Below, piece after piece: positions 17,201 to 23,577 of a stretch of DNA of 30,792 nucleotides. The position numbers and the translations under genes are program-made. Source of the stretch: a virus; IMG/VR virus record IMGVR_UViG_3300025137_000168, positions 1-30,792 of that record. The stretch is one strand, 5' to 3'. Every line of letters begins with the position of its first letter. Position 1 is the first letter of the stretch. The notes under the pieces are model-generated. The model was given only the letters and a program-made list of their open reading frames with translations, was not told where the DNA came from and made no database searches.

Positions 17201-19465
17201 ATGACACTACAAACAATAGATAAAAAATCAACTCTTGCAAAGTTACTTGCTACTGAGAATATAGAAGTTCAGCAGAACAATGTTAGGACTGCAAGTTTTG
17301 ATGTTAAGAACAGAATCTTAACTATTCCTATTTTCAAGCATGAGAATAAAGATGTTCTAGATATGTTGATTGCTCACGAATGTTCACATGCATTATGGAC
17401 TGGTCTTGAAGATTGGAAATCTATTTGTGAAGAGTCTGAAGAATACAAAGCATATTGTAATGTTCTTGAAGATTGCAGAATTGATAGAATGATACAAAAG
17501 AAATATCCTGGTATTGTTAAAAACTATGTTAATGGTTACAAAGAATTGATGAGAATAGATTTCTTTGGTGTTAGTAATCAAAACCTTAACACTTTAAATC
17601 TTATAGATAGAATCAACCTTTATTATAAGTCTTCGAAATCTGCTGATATAATTTTTGATGATGCTAATTGGGTTTTAGATGAGATTGATAATCTTAAAAC
17701 TTTAGATGATGTAAAAGTTCTTGCTAGAAAATTATTAGAGCAAGAAAAAGAAAAACAACAAACAAAAAATACTGATGACCATTCTCAAGAAGAAAACCAA
17801 GGTGATGGTGATAGCAATAAATCAGATAATCCTAATGACGAAGGTGAAACTAGTTATGATAATAAAGATAACAATAATACTTCTGATGATGCAGATGATG
17901 ATAACAATGAAGAATCAAATGAAGATACTACATCAGGTGAAAGTGGAACAACAAATTCAGTAAGTGCTAAAAAACCAGAAAATGTTGCTGACAATACTCA
18001 AAAGAGTGCAGAACCTACAGAAGACAATAACATATTACCTAAAACTTCAAAAAATGCAGAAAATAACTCTGGTAAAGTTACCTATAATGGTAATAGTTTT
18101 TTGAAATACTTTTCACTTCCTGATGTTGATTTAAAAACTGCTATCGTTAGTAATAGTAAATTTAGAAAAGACCACATTGAACATATTAAAAGAGTAACTA
18201 CTCAAGAGTATAGTGCATGTGAGTATATGACATATTACAAATGGTTAAAAGATGATTTCAAAAAGTTCAAAAATGATAATCTTAAAACTGTAAACTATCT
18301 TGTAAAAGAATTTGAAATGAAAAAATCTGCTACTGCTTATAAAAGGTCATCTACTGATAAAACTGGTATTATTGACCCATTAAAGTTAAAGAATTACAAA
18401 TTCTCAGATGACATTTTCAAAAGATTATCAATTTGTCCTGATGAGAAAAATCACGGTTTTATTTTCTTACTAGATTGGTCTGGTTCTATGTATGATAATT
18501 TGAGTCAAACAATAGACCAATTAATTAATTTAATTTACTTTGCTAAAAAGATTAATGTTCCATTTGAAGTTTATGCTTTCACTGAAATGAACAGTGGTAG
18601 ATATGATGTAGGTGAAAAGAAACCTCAACCATATAATTATAAAACTGGTGACCTTGTAATGAGGTCTAATATAAGATTAATTAACCTTGCATCACACAAG
18701 TTAAAGAAAAAAGAATTAGACGATAGTATGATTGCTTTATGGTTAAATAGATGTTATTATAAATTTTCATCTAGACAAAGATGGTATGGCAAAGGTCCTG
18801 ATGGTTATACAATCCCTTGTGCATCAGATTATGAACTTTCCTCTACACCTCTTAATGAAGGACTTGTAGTATTAAACAAATTAATACCAATGTTTAAAAA
18901 TAAATACTCAATAGAAAAAATGTCTTTAGTTACATTAACTGATGGTTATTCAAATAGTATGTCTAGAGATATTCACAATAGAGAATATAAAGATTGGACT
19001 AGAGGTTGGAAACCAGGTGATATTATGGTGCCTATTATCAAAGACGGTAATAAAAACTATACTTTGAAAAAATACAAAAGAGGTTATGGAAACAGTCATT
19101 ACTCATCAAGAGATTATACAGGTTTGTTTATTTTAATGTTAAAGCAAAAATTCAATATGACTGCTGTTGGGTTTCACATTATGAAAAATTATAGATACGG
19201 TGCAAGTGAGTATATAAAAGATACTGATAATAGTGAATTCACAAAACAATTAAGAAAAGGTTTCTTCACTGCTGAAATCAAAAATGGTTATGATGAGTTT
19301 TGGATTTTAAACAGTAAAAAATTATCTGTAGAATCTAATAATAAGATTGATGATATTAAAGAAGATATGAAACCAGGTCAAATAAAAAGATTGTTTGCTG
19401 GTGGTTTAAAATCTAAATTACAATCAAGAATTGTTTTAAATAAATTTATTGAAAGGGTAGCATAA
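17201..19465 (+). CDS. cobT: CobT-like protein: HExxH metallopeptidase-like domain plus vWA domain
   Basis: A 754-residue protein. Residues about 1-170 carry a zincin-like site, HECSH at 59-63, with NVLEDCRIDRM at 87-97 supplying a candidate third ligand (E90) in the manner of DUF2201-type putative metallopeptidases. Residues about 180-290 are a low-complexity Asp/Asn/Glu/Ser linker like the acidic linker of CobT. From about 415 a vWA domain has the MIDAS motif DWSGSM at 425-430 (DxSxS) and TLTDGYSNS later. It is followed by the AAA+ partner CobS, as in aerobic cobaltochelatase (CobN-CobS-CobT). No CobN is visible here. The pair could insert cobalt with host CobN, or act as a MoxR/vWA remodelling machine; the HExxH site fits a third possibility, proteolysis. 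Confidence 0.8.
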   Translation: MTLQTIDKKSTLAKLLATENIEVQQNNVRTASFDVKNRILTIPIFKHENKDVLDMLIAHECSHALWTGLEDWKSICEESEEYKAYCNVLEDCRIDRMIQKKYPGIVKNYVNGYKELMRIDFFGVSNQNLNTLNLIDRINLYYKSSKSADIIFDDANWVLDEIDNLKTLDDVKVLARKLLEQEKEKQQTKNTDDHSQEENQGDGDSNKSDNPNDEGETSYDNKDNNNTSDDADDDNNEESNEDTTSGESGTTNSVSAKKPENVADNTQKSAEPTEDNNILPKTSKNAENNSGKVTYNGNSFLKYFSLPDVDLKTAIVSNSKFRKDHIEHIKRVTTQEYSACEYMTYYKWLKDDFKKFKNDNLKTVNYLVKEFEMKKSATAYKRSSTDKTGIIDPLKLKNYKFSDDIFKRLSICPDEKNHGFIFLLDWSGSMYDNLSQTIDQLINLIYFAKKINVPFEVYAFTEMNSGRYDVGEKKPQPYNYKTGDLVMRSNIRLINLASHKLKKKELDDSMIALWLNRCYYKFSSRQRWYGKGPDGYTIPCASDYELSSTPLNEGLVVLNKLIPMFKNKYSIEKMSLVTLTDGYSNSMSRDIHNREYKDWTRGWKPGDIMVPIIKDGNKNYTLKKYKRGYGNSHYSSRDYTGLFILMLKQKFNMTAVGFHIMKNYRYGASEYIKDTDNSEFTKQLRKGFFTAEIKNGYDEFWILNSKKLSVESNNKIDDIKEDMKPGQIKRLFAGGLKSKLQSRIVLNKFIERVA

Positions 19466-19473
19466 TTATGGGG

Positions 19474-19518
19474 TTGACATTCCCACTGGTTGTGCTATTA
19501 TAATAGTATACTGATTCG
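19474..19518 (+). promoter_or_regulatory. Early sigma70-type promoter with ACTGATTCG tag
   Basis: TTGACA at 19474-19479, 19-bp gap, TATAAT at 19499-19504 and ACTGATTCG at 19510-19518. It lies immediately after the CobT-like stop codon and lets cobS be transcribed separately. Confidence 0.85.
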
Positions 19519-19543
19519 TTAATAATTGAAAGGACTAAACACT

Positions 19544-20791
19544 ATGAAAAAATCACAAATTGACTTTATAAATTACGCAAAAGAAAAGTTTGGTACAGAA
19601 GTACTAACTGTTTCTCAACTAAAAGAAGCGAATGCTAATTTTGGTTTTAAGTATGCACCACAATGGTTGATTAAAAATGCTAACTACAAAGTTGGTAAAT
19701 CAACATTCAAACTTCCAGATGCTTCTGGTGAATTGATGGTTAATACAAAAATATTATCTGATACAATTAAGACATCTCAGGCGACTCAAAAACCGAGTCT
19801 AGTTCCTTCTCAAATAGAGGAAACTGCTGATGCACCAGTTATCAAACAAGAGGCGGCGTATATTGTGTCGTCACTTGTTGGTAACATAGTTCCTAAAAAA
19901 GATACAACATTCGTAGCATTTGGTAATTACACTGATGTTAAATCGATTGTTAAATCTAAACAATTTTATCCTGTGTTTATCACTGGTCTTTCTGGTAACG
20001 GTAAGACTATGGGTATCACTCAAGCATGTGCTGAAACTAATAGAGAATTAGTTAGGGTGAATATAACTATTGAAACTGACGAGGATGATTTACTTGGTGG
20101 TTATAGATTAAAAGATGGTGATACTGTTTGGCAAAACGGTCCAGTTATTGAAGCAATGGAAAGAGGTGCAGTTTTACTTCTTGACGAAGTTGATTTAGCA
20201 TCTAATAAGATTATGTGTTTACAACCAATCTTAGAAGGTAACGGTGTGTTTGTTAAAAAGATAAACAAGTTCGTATCACCTAAACCAGGTTTTCAAGTTT
20301 TTGCTACCGCCAACACCAAAGGGCAAGGATCCGATGATGGTAAGTTCATTGGTACTAATGTTCTTAATGAAGCATTTCTTGAAAGATTTCCAATTACGTT
20401 CGAACAGAAATATCCTTCTGTAGCAATTGAGAAAAAAATACTTGCTAACATATTAAACAATGCTGGTAAACCAGATGATGAGTTTGCTACCAAGTTAACA
20501 ACGTGGGCAGATGTGATAAGAAAAACCTACTTCGAAGGTGGTGTTGACGAGATAATTTCCACCAGAAGATTGGTACATATTGTTCAAGCATACGTCATCT
20601 TCAACAACAGGTTGAAATCTATTGAGTTATGTACAAATAGATTTGATGATGATACCAAGAATTCTTTTGTTGATTTATATACTAAAGTGGATGCAGGTGC
20701 TAGTTCTGATGATATCATTGCTAGTCAGCAGACAAGTGAATTGACTGAGAATACGGAGGATACATCCGAAGATAATGAAGACATTATCTAA
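19544..20791 (+). CDS. cobS: CobS-like AAA+ ATPase
   Basis: A 415-residue MoxR-type AAA+ ATPase. Walker A is GLSGNGKT at residues 148-155, Walker B LLLDEVD at 211-217, a sensor-like Asn is in FATANTKGQG, and NEAFLERFPITFE carries a likely arginine finger. I chose ATG 19544 over an upstream in-frame TTG at 19526 because the ribosome site AAAGGA would lie inside the longer version. The N-terminal ~60 residues (SQIDFINYAKEKFGTE...) form a small helical domain before the ATPase. cobS is a well-known gene of T4-like cyanophages. In bacteria CobS with CobT powers CobN cobalt insertion into hydrogenobyrinate a,c-diamide. The acidic tail ELTENTEDTSEDNED is notable. Confidence 0.88.
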   Translation: MKKSQIDFINYAKEKFGTEVLTVSQLKEANANFGFKYAPQWLIKNANYKVGKSTFKLPDASGELMVNTKILSDTIKTSQATQKPSLVPSQIEETADAPVIKQEAAYIVSSLVGNIVPKKDTTFVAFGNYTDVKSIVKSKQFYPVFITGLSGNGKTMGITQACAETNRELVRVNITIETDEDDLLGGYRLKDGDTVWQNGPVIEAMERGAVLLLDEVDLASNKIMCLQPILEGNGVFVKKINKFVSPKPGFQVFATANTKGQGSDDGKFIGTNVLNEAFLERFPITFEQKYPSVAIEKKILANILNNAGKPDDEFATKLTTWADVIRKTYFEGGVDEIISTRRLVHIVQAYVIFNNRLKSIELCTNRFDDDTKNSFVDLYTKVDAGASSDDIIASQQTSELTENTEDTSEDNEDII

Positions 20792-20815
20792 AAGTATCGT
20801 TCATAGTGTAGTCCA

Positions 20816-20849
20816 GGGAGAAGGGGTAGTGTCCTTCTCCCATTTTTTA
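20816..20849 (+). terminator. Rho-independent terminator after cobS
   Basis: GGGAGAAGG at 20816-20824 pairs perfectly with CCTTCTCCC at 20833-20841 around an 8-nt loop, followed by ATTTTTTAA. This is the clearest intrinsic terminator in the window. It separates cobS from rpsU, so rpsU depends on readthrough or an unrecognised promoter. Confidence 0.85.
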
Positions 20850-20854
20850 AATTT

Positions 20855-20865
20855 AAGGGGGTGAT
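20855..20865 (+). promoter_or_regulatory. Extended Shine-Dalgarno of rpsU
   Basis: AAGGGGGTGAT differs by one base from AAGGAGGTGAT, the complement of the bacterial 16S rRNA tail. It is far longer than the AAGGA-type sites of the other genes here and decides the TTG start at 20870. Confidence 0.65.
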
Positions 20866-20869
20866 TTTA

Positions 20870-21076
20870 TTGGTTAAAGTATTAGTAAGAAAAGGTAACG
20901 TAGAACAAGCAATTAGAGTGCTAAGAAAAAAGATACAAAAAGAAGGTATTCTAAAAAGAGTTCGACAAACCAGATACTTCGAAAGTCCCTCCGAAAAAAG
21001 AATACGAAAAGAAAAAGAAGGTCGAAAAAACTATTTAAAGAAAAAACGCAAATTAGAAAAACTAGGAGTTTTATAA
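20870..21076 (+). CDS. rpsU: Ribosomal protein bS21
   Basis: A 68-residue basic protein of the bS21 family: VKVLVRKGNVEQAIRVLRKK, then EGILKRVRQTRYFESPSEKR and a Lys/Arg-rich C-terminal helix. bS21 binds the 30S platform near the 16S 3' end and the mRNA SD duplex; phage copies are known from marine phages including Pelagibacter phages. I chose the TTG at 20870 because the purine stretch AAGGGGGTGAT at 20855-20865 is then a long SD at proper spacing; a GTG at 20861 would lie inside it. It directly follows the cobS terminator and overlaps the next gene as TAATG. Phage bS21 may replace host bS21 to bias translation initiation, which is inference. Confidence 0.9.
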   Translation: MVKVLVRKGNVEQAIRVLRKKIQKEGILKRVRQTRYFESPSEKRIRKEKEGRKNYLKKKRKLEKLGVL

Positions 21077-21330
21077 TGAAAAAATTATTATTATTATCAC
21101 TTACACTTTTAATGTTACCATATATGTTTGCTAGTAATTTATATGCTATTGACAGTTTAGGTTATCGTTACTACCATGATATGGATAACGAACAAGCAGG
21201 TTCAAAGTATAGAGCATATATGACCAAAAAGTTCTCTAAAAGTAAATTCAAGTTTGCTTATGAAAGAAAAAGAACTGGAAGAGGTGTAGAAGCAGGTACT
21301 TGGTTTATTGACCATGAGTACAAATTCTAA
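21076..21330 (+). CDS. Small exported protein, possible outer-membrane strand protein
   Basis: An 84-residue protein with a strong signal peptide (KKLLLLSLTLLMLPYMF, likely cleaved after LYA at about 24). The mature part alternates aromatic and charged residues (YRYYHDMD, KFKFAYERKRTGRG, GTWFIDHEYKF) as in short beta strands of outer-membrane or periplasmic proteins. It starts by TAATG overlap with rpsU and ends by TAATG overlap with the next gene, so the three are translationally coupled. Family unknown. Confidence 0.65.
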   Translation: MKKLLLLSLTLLMLPYMFASNLYAIDSLGYRYYHDMDNEQAGSKYRAYMTKKFSKSKFKFAYERKRTGRGVEAGTWFIDHEYKF

Positions 21331-21557
21331 TGAAAAGGATAATTTGGGGTGACCTTTGGTTAAAAATAATTGTCACCCCAATGTTTCTTTGGATAATATA
21401 TGTTTGTACAATGGCAATATGGTCAACTTTTTGTACAAAATGTCCACATGATTGGTATGCAAAATATATGCAACCTATCTCAACCTATATTAATCCTCCA
21501 AAACCACCGAGCAGTGAGGACACTGAAGACGATTATGAAGAATACGAAGACGATTAA
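21330..21557 (+). CDS. Small membrane protein with acidic tail
   Basis: A 75-residue protein with one transmembrane segment at about 10-33 (WLKIIVTPMFLWIIYVCTMA), then STFCTKCPHDW with a CxxC pair, a Pro-rich segment and a very acidic end (SSEDTEDDYEEYEDD). It is coupled to the preceding gene by TAATG. The last 68 bp are covered on the other strand by a candidate small gene. Function unknown. Confidence 0.6.
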   Translation: MKRIIWGDLWLKIIVTPMFLWIIYVCTMAIWSTFCTKCPHDWYAKYMQPISTYINPPKPPSSEDTEDDYEEYEDD

Positions 21558-21636
21558 TAAGGTATCTTTTTAAAAACCTTTCCTTCTTTTTATCATTACT
21601 ATATTTAACTAGTGTGTAAAGTTGTTGTTGGCACAT
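21490..21636 (-). CDS. Candidate small basic protein antisense to the rpsU operon end (48 aa)
   Basis: On the minus strand an ATG at 21636 is preceded by TTAGGAGGGTGTT, one of the best SD sites in the window, and an exact late promoter box lies 86 nt upstream (21723-21730). The frame encodes 48 residues: MCQQQLYTLVKYSNDKKKER, then FLKRYLINRLR, then a CPHC motif near the end. The first 30 codons lie in otherwise gene-free sequence; the rest is antisense to the acidic tail of the plus-strand gene. A structured antisense RNA is the alternative. Confidence 0.45.
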   Translation of the reverse strand: MCQQQLYTLVKYSNDKKKERFLKRYLINRLRILHNRLQCPHCSVVLED

Positions 21637-21722
21637 AACACCCTCCTAACAATTACGTTAAAAAAGTGCGTTGCTTCGAAAATCTACTTCCAACCCAGAA
21701 TGGGTTCAACGATTATTATAAG

Positions 21723-21730
21723 TATTTATA
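21723..21730 (-). promoter_or_regulatory. T4-type late promoter inside the early region
   Basis: An exact TATAAATA on the minus strand. It overlaps the A of the VOC start codon on the plus strand and points toward the 48-aa candidate gene. The only other minus-strand gene it could serve is far away and has its own promoter. Confidence 0.6.
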
Positions 21731-22020
21731 TGGATAAATTACATCACATAGCAATTAATGTAAAAAACATAAATGAATCAATAGATTGGTACACGCATAA
21801 TACCGATTGTGTACTAGAATATGCTGATGAAACTTGGGCACTGTTAGCATACGATAATTGTAAATTAGCATTAACTGTTTCAGAAGAACACCCACCACAT
21901 GTATGTTTTAAAATAAAAGGTGCTGATGCATATGGTGAATTAAAAGAACACAGAGATGGAACAAAATCTGTGTATATCAAAGACCCATCAGACAATACAA
22001 TAGAAATGTTACAAGATTAA
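21730..22020 (+). CDS. Glyoxalase/VOC-fold protein
   Basis: A 96-residue protein of the vicinal oxygen chelate superfamily. The opening MDKLHHIAINVKNINESIDWY is the classic first strand and helix with metal-ligand candidate H6. PPHVCFKI at about 55-62 supplies H57, and DPSDNTIEML at the end supplies E92. The length suits one VOC half pair, which normally dimerises to make a metal site. I chose the ATG at 21730; upstream in-frame codons to 21622 lack family resemblance. There is no SD before this ATG. Substrate unknown; the family includes glyoxalase I, dioxygenases and antibiotic-modifying enzymes. Confidence 0.8.
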   Translation: MDKLHHIAINVKNINESIDWYTHNTDCVLEYADETWALLAYDNCKLALTVSEEHPPHVCFKIKGADAYGELKEHRDGTKSVYIKDPSDNTIEMLQD

Positions 22021-22024
22021 CAAG

Positions 22025-22044
22025 TTTACAATTTTCTTTGTAAA
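22025..22044 (+). terminator. Weak hairpin after the VOC gene
   Basis: TTTACAA (22025-22031) and TTGTAAA (22038-22044) form a 7-bp stem with a 6-nt loop directly after the stop. The stem is A/T-rich and lacks a following T run, so terminator activity is doubtful. Confidence 0.3.
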
Positions 22045-22063
22045 TTACCTTACAGACTTTACT

Positions 22064-22114
22064 TGTGTAACCTAGGTTTACACTTGCTTTTTTACATGTT
22101 TACTAATATATATT
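22064..22114 (+). promoter_or_regulatory. Possible promoter with overlapping inverted repeat
   Basis: A near-palindrome centred on CCTAGG (GTGTAA-CC / GG-TTTACAC, one bulged base) at about 22066-22082 is followed by TTGCTT at 22084-22089, a 19-bp gap and TATATT at 22109-22114. The 19-bp gap matches the early promoters, but the tag ACTGATTCG is absent. Confidence 0.35.
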
Positions 22115-22148
22115 AATGTAACCAATAACATAGGAGTAAACAAAAAAT

Positions 22149-22400
22149 ATGAAAAGATACATTTTAGCATTTGCAATGTTCTTCCTCACAGGTGTTTCAA
22201 CCGCTTGTACTTTAAAAACAAATAATCTAGATTCTTGGATAGGTACCAACTCAAAGTTCTCAAAGAGTTACGTTCAAGGTAAGTGTGCTATGGACGAAGC
22301 ATTAGTAGGTCTAGATGATAATACAAAATCAATTATTGCTAAAATGATTGCTCAGTCATATAAAGAAACTCCTAATACATCAACTCTCTATGCTTATTAA
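22149..22400 (+). CDS. Small exported protein
   Basis: An 83-residue protein with a signal peptide (KRYILAFAMFFLTGVSTA) ending next to Cys20; the lipobox is imperfect, so lipidation is uncertain. The mature part (TNNLDSWIGTNSKFSKSYVQGK...) is soluble and helical. Ribosome site AGGAG lies 12 nt upstream. The 3' end overlaps a convergent minus-strand gene by 29 bp. I do not recognise the family. Confidence 0.6.
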   Translation: MKRYILAFAMFFLTGVSTACTLKTNNLDSWIGTNSKFSKSYVQGKCAMDEALVGLDDNTKSIIAKMIAQSYKETPNTSTLYAY

Positions 22401-22521
22401 ATCTCTTTCTAGAATACTTGGTCTTATCGGTGTGTCTTCCAGACGCACCAGACCTTCGTATAGACATCATAGTTCTATAAAATATATTACGAGGTTTACT
22501 AAGTTTTCTTATCTTTCGCAT
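22372..22521 (-). CDS. Small, highly basic protein (49 aa)
   Basis: A 49-codon frame from ATG 22521 to TAG at 22372-22374. About a third of residues are Arg/Lys: MRKIRKLSKPRNIFYRTMMS, then IRRSGASGRHTDK and YSRKRFNKHRE. Small basic proteins of the kind RKxR...SGxH..K.Y.RK recur in tailed phages and I take this as one. Nucleic-acid or ribosome binding is suggested by composition only. It is the last gene of the minus block and overlaps the convergent exported-protein gene. Confidence 0.65.
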   Translation of the reverse strand: MRKIRKLSKPRNIFYRTMMSIRRSGASGRHTDKTKYSRKRFNKHRELMY

Positions 22522-22587
22522 ATTGTTGTACCTAATCGAGGATGGTTCTAAGATACGAAAAGCGATTTTCCGGATTTTTCCTAGAAG

Positions 22588-22815
22588 TTAATGGATATAG
22601 TAAGTATTAAAGAGTCCAATTTTCCAGAATAAAGTATGGAGTATTTTATCGATATTATAATACCAATAGTATATAGAAAATATCAACACCTGAATTAGAC
22701 CAATAGTTAACAGATAATACCGATAATTTTCAATCTCAGATTCATTTATAAAGATATAGAAACCCATAGCAGTCACAATAATGTGATTTACCAATAATGC
22801 TATGGTGATAAACAT
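22588..22815 (-). CDS. Small two-helix membrane protein
   Basis: A 75-residue protein with hydrophobic segments at about 3-24 and 34-52 separated by a charged turn (NESEIENYRYY). The start codon follows the stop of the preceding 31-aa frame directly (TAGATG), pointing to coupled translation. No family recognised. Confidence 0.5.
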   Translation of the reverse strand: MFITIALLVNHIIVTAMGFYIFINESEIENYRYYLLTIGLIQVLIFSIYYWYYNIDKILHTLFWKIGLFNTYYIH

Positions 22816-22911
22816 CTAGAAACCTAGAAACTTATCTATCTTTCTCACCACCCATATCATTATACCAAGAACGAGTGCAGTAATAATTGTTATAATTCCA
22901 CTAAACAGCAA
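22816..22911 (-). CDS. Candidate 31-aa single-pass membrane protein, TTG start
   Basis: A TTG at 22911 preceded by GGAGAGTCTT opens a 31-codon frame that overlaps the end of the Fe-S carrier gene by 11 bp. It ends exactly at the start of the next gene. The product (LLFSGIITIITALVLGIMIW, then VVRKIDKFLGF) is one hydrophobic helix with a basic end. Fit between neighbours and the SD support it; the small size keeps confidence moderate. Confidence 0.45.
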   Translation of the reverse strand: MLFSGIITIITALVLGIMIWVVRKIDKFLGF

Positions 22912-23182
22912 AAGACTCTCCACAACCACAACTTGCAGTAGCATTAGGATTAGAAACTTTGAGAAAACTACCACCAAGTTCTGTAACATAATCAATGGTA
23001 CATCCTAGTACATACATTTCTGCAATAGGGTCAATGTGTACATTTGCAACTGTAGGTTCTTTATCTGTAACTTTCCAGACGTATTGAAAACCAGAACATC
23101 CACCACCATTAACTGACAGTAAGACGTTAGGTGAACCTACAGATGCTAGATACTCTTCTGCTTTACTTGTAACAGTTACCAT
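22901..23182 (-). CDS. iscA: A-type Fe-S cluster carrier (IscA/ErpA family)
   Basis: A 93-residue protein of the HesB/IscA/ErpA family. The three conserved cysteines are present: C29 in NGGGCSGFQY and C85/C87 in ATASCGCGESF. These proteins receive and deliver [2Fe-2S] or [4Fe-4S] clusters to apo-proteins. The length is slightly short of host IscA (about 107 aa) but the core is complete. It overlaps the upstream membrane-protein gene by 7 bp. Which of IscA, ErpA or SufA it is closest to cannot be told here. Likely target: a phage or host Fe-S enzyme needed in infection (inference). Confidence 0.9.
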   Translation of the reverse strand: MVTVTSKAEEYLASVGSPNVLLSVNGGGCSGFQYVWKVTDKEPTVANVHIDPIAEMYVLGCTIDYVTELGGSFLKVSNPNATASCGCGESFAV

Positions 23183-23370
23183 TCACTTTTAACCAGTGTA
23201 TAGATTCCGTATGCAATAGCAACTAACCCTACCCATAAGATAACTGGTTTAAATAGTATTGCTATAACACCAAATGCTATGAGAACAGTACCGTCTAAAC
23301 TGGTTCTTTCAGCACATCTGTCAGAAATCCAATCCTTTGCTATATTCAAGTATTCTTTAATCTTATCCAT
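23176..23370 (-). CDS. Small membrane protein
   Basis: A 64-residue protein: an amphipathic N-terminal part (MDKIKEYLNIAKDWISDRC) followed by two hydrophobic stretches at about 28-40 and 43-59 (VLIAFGVIAILFKPVILWVG...). It starts directly after the stop of the Cys-rich gene (TAAATG), whose end supplies the SD AAAGGAG. Unknown function; the tight coupling with the Cys-rich protein and Fe-S carrier hints at a shared task. Confidence 0.55.
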   Translation of the reverse strand: MDKIKEYLNIAKDWISDRCAERTSLDGTVLIAFGVIAILFKPVILWVGLVAIAYGIYTLVKSEW

Positions 23371-23577
23371 TTAGTCTCCTTTATTTTCTCCGTTACACCT
23401 TTTACAGTGACAAGAATCACAGTCACATTTTCCGTAGTCAATACCCATACCACCTGTACCAATATTTGTTCTGCAAGGTACATTAGACCACCAGACACCC
23501 TCTGTAATCATACAGTGTGACTCGTGACCACAACTCATGCAGTATATGTCTTCTTCTACGAAATCTTCTCTGCTCAT
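23371..23577 (-). CDS. Cys-rich putative metal-binding protein
   Basis: A 68-residue protein with nine cysteines (13, 16, 22, 35, 51, 53, 56, 58, 61) plus H18, H21 and H57. The N-terminal CMSCGHESHC looks like a zinc-ribbon half, and the C-terminal CDCDSCHCKRC is a dense cluster that could bind Zn or Fe-S. I do not recognise a family. Its ATG overlaps the stop of the preceding small membrane gene (ATGA), and it is followed by a membrane protein and the IscA-like carrier. Confidence 0.6.
   Translation of the reverse strand: MSREDFVEEDIYCMSCGHESHCMITEGVWWSNVPCRTNIGTGGMGIDYGKCDCDSCHCKRCNGENKGD

Noticed and set aside
19526-19543. Upstream TTG start for cobS
   Set aside because: The ribosome site AAAGGA would lie within the coding region; the ATG at 19544 is correctly spaced.
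21640-21720. Possible tRNA suggested by a GGTTCAA segment next to a hairpin
   Set aside because: No acceptor stem, anticodon arm or D arm can be paired around it on either strand.
21622-21729. N-terminal extension of the VOC protein
   Set aside because: The extra residues do not resemble the family, and the region fits a leader of the opposite strand better.
22348-22551. Plus-strand 67-codon frame near the end of the small exported protein
   Set aside because: It overlaps both the exported protein gene and the basic minus-strand gene, has no SD, and mirrors the Arg-rich minus frame.
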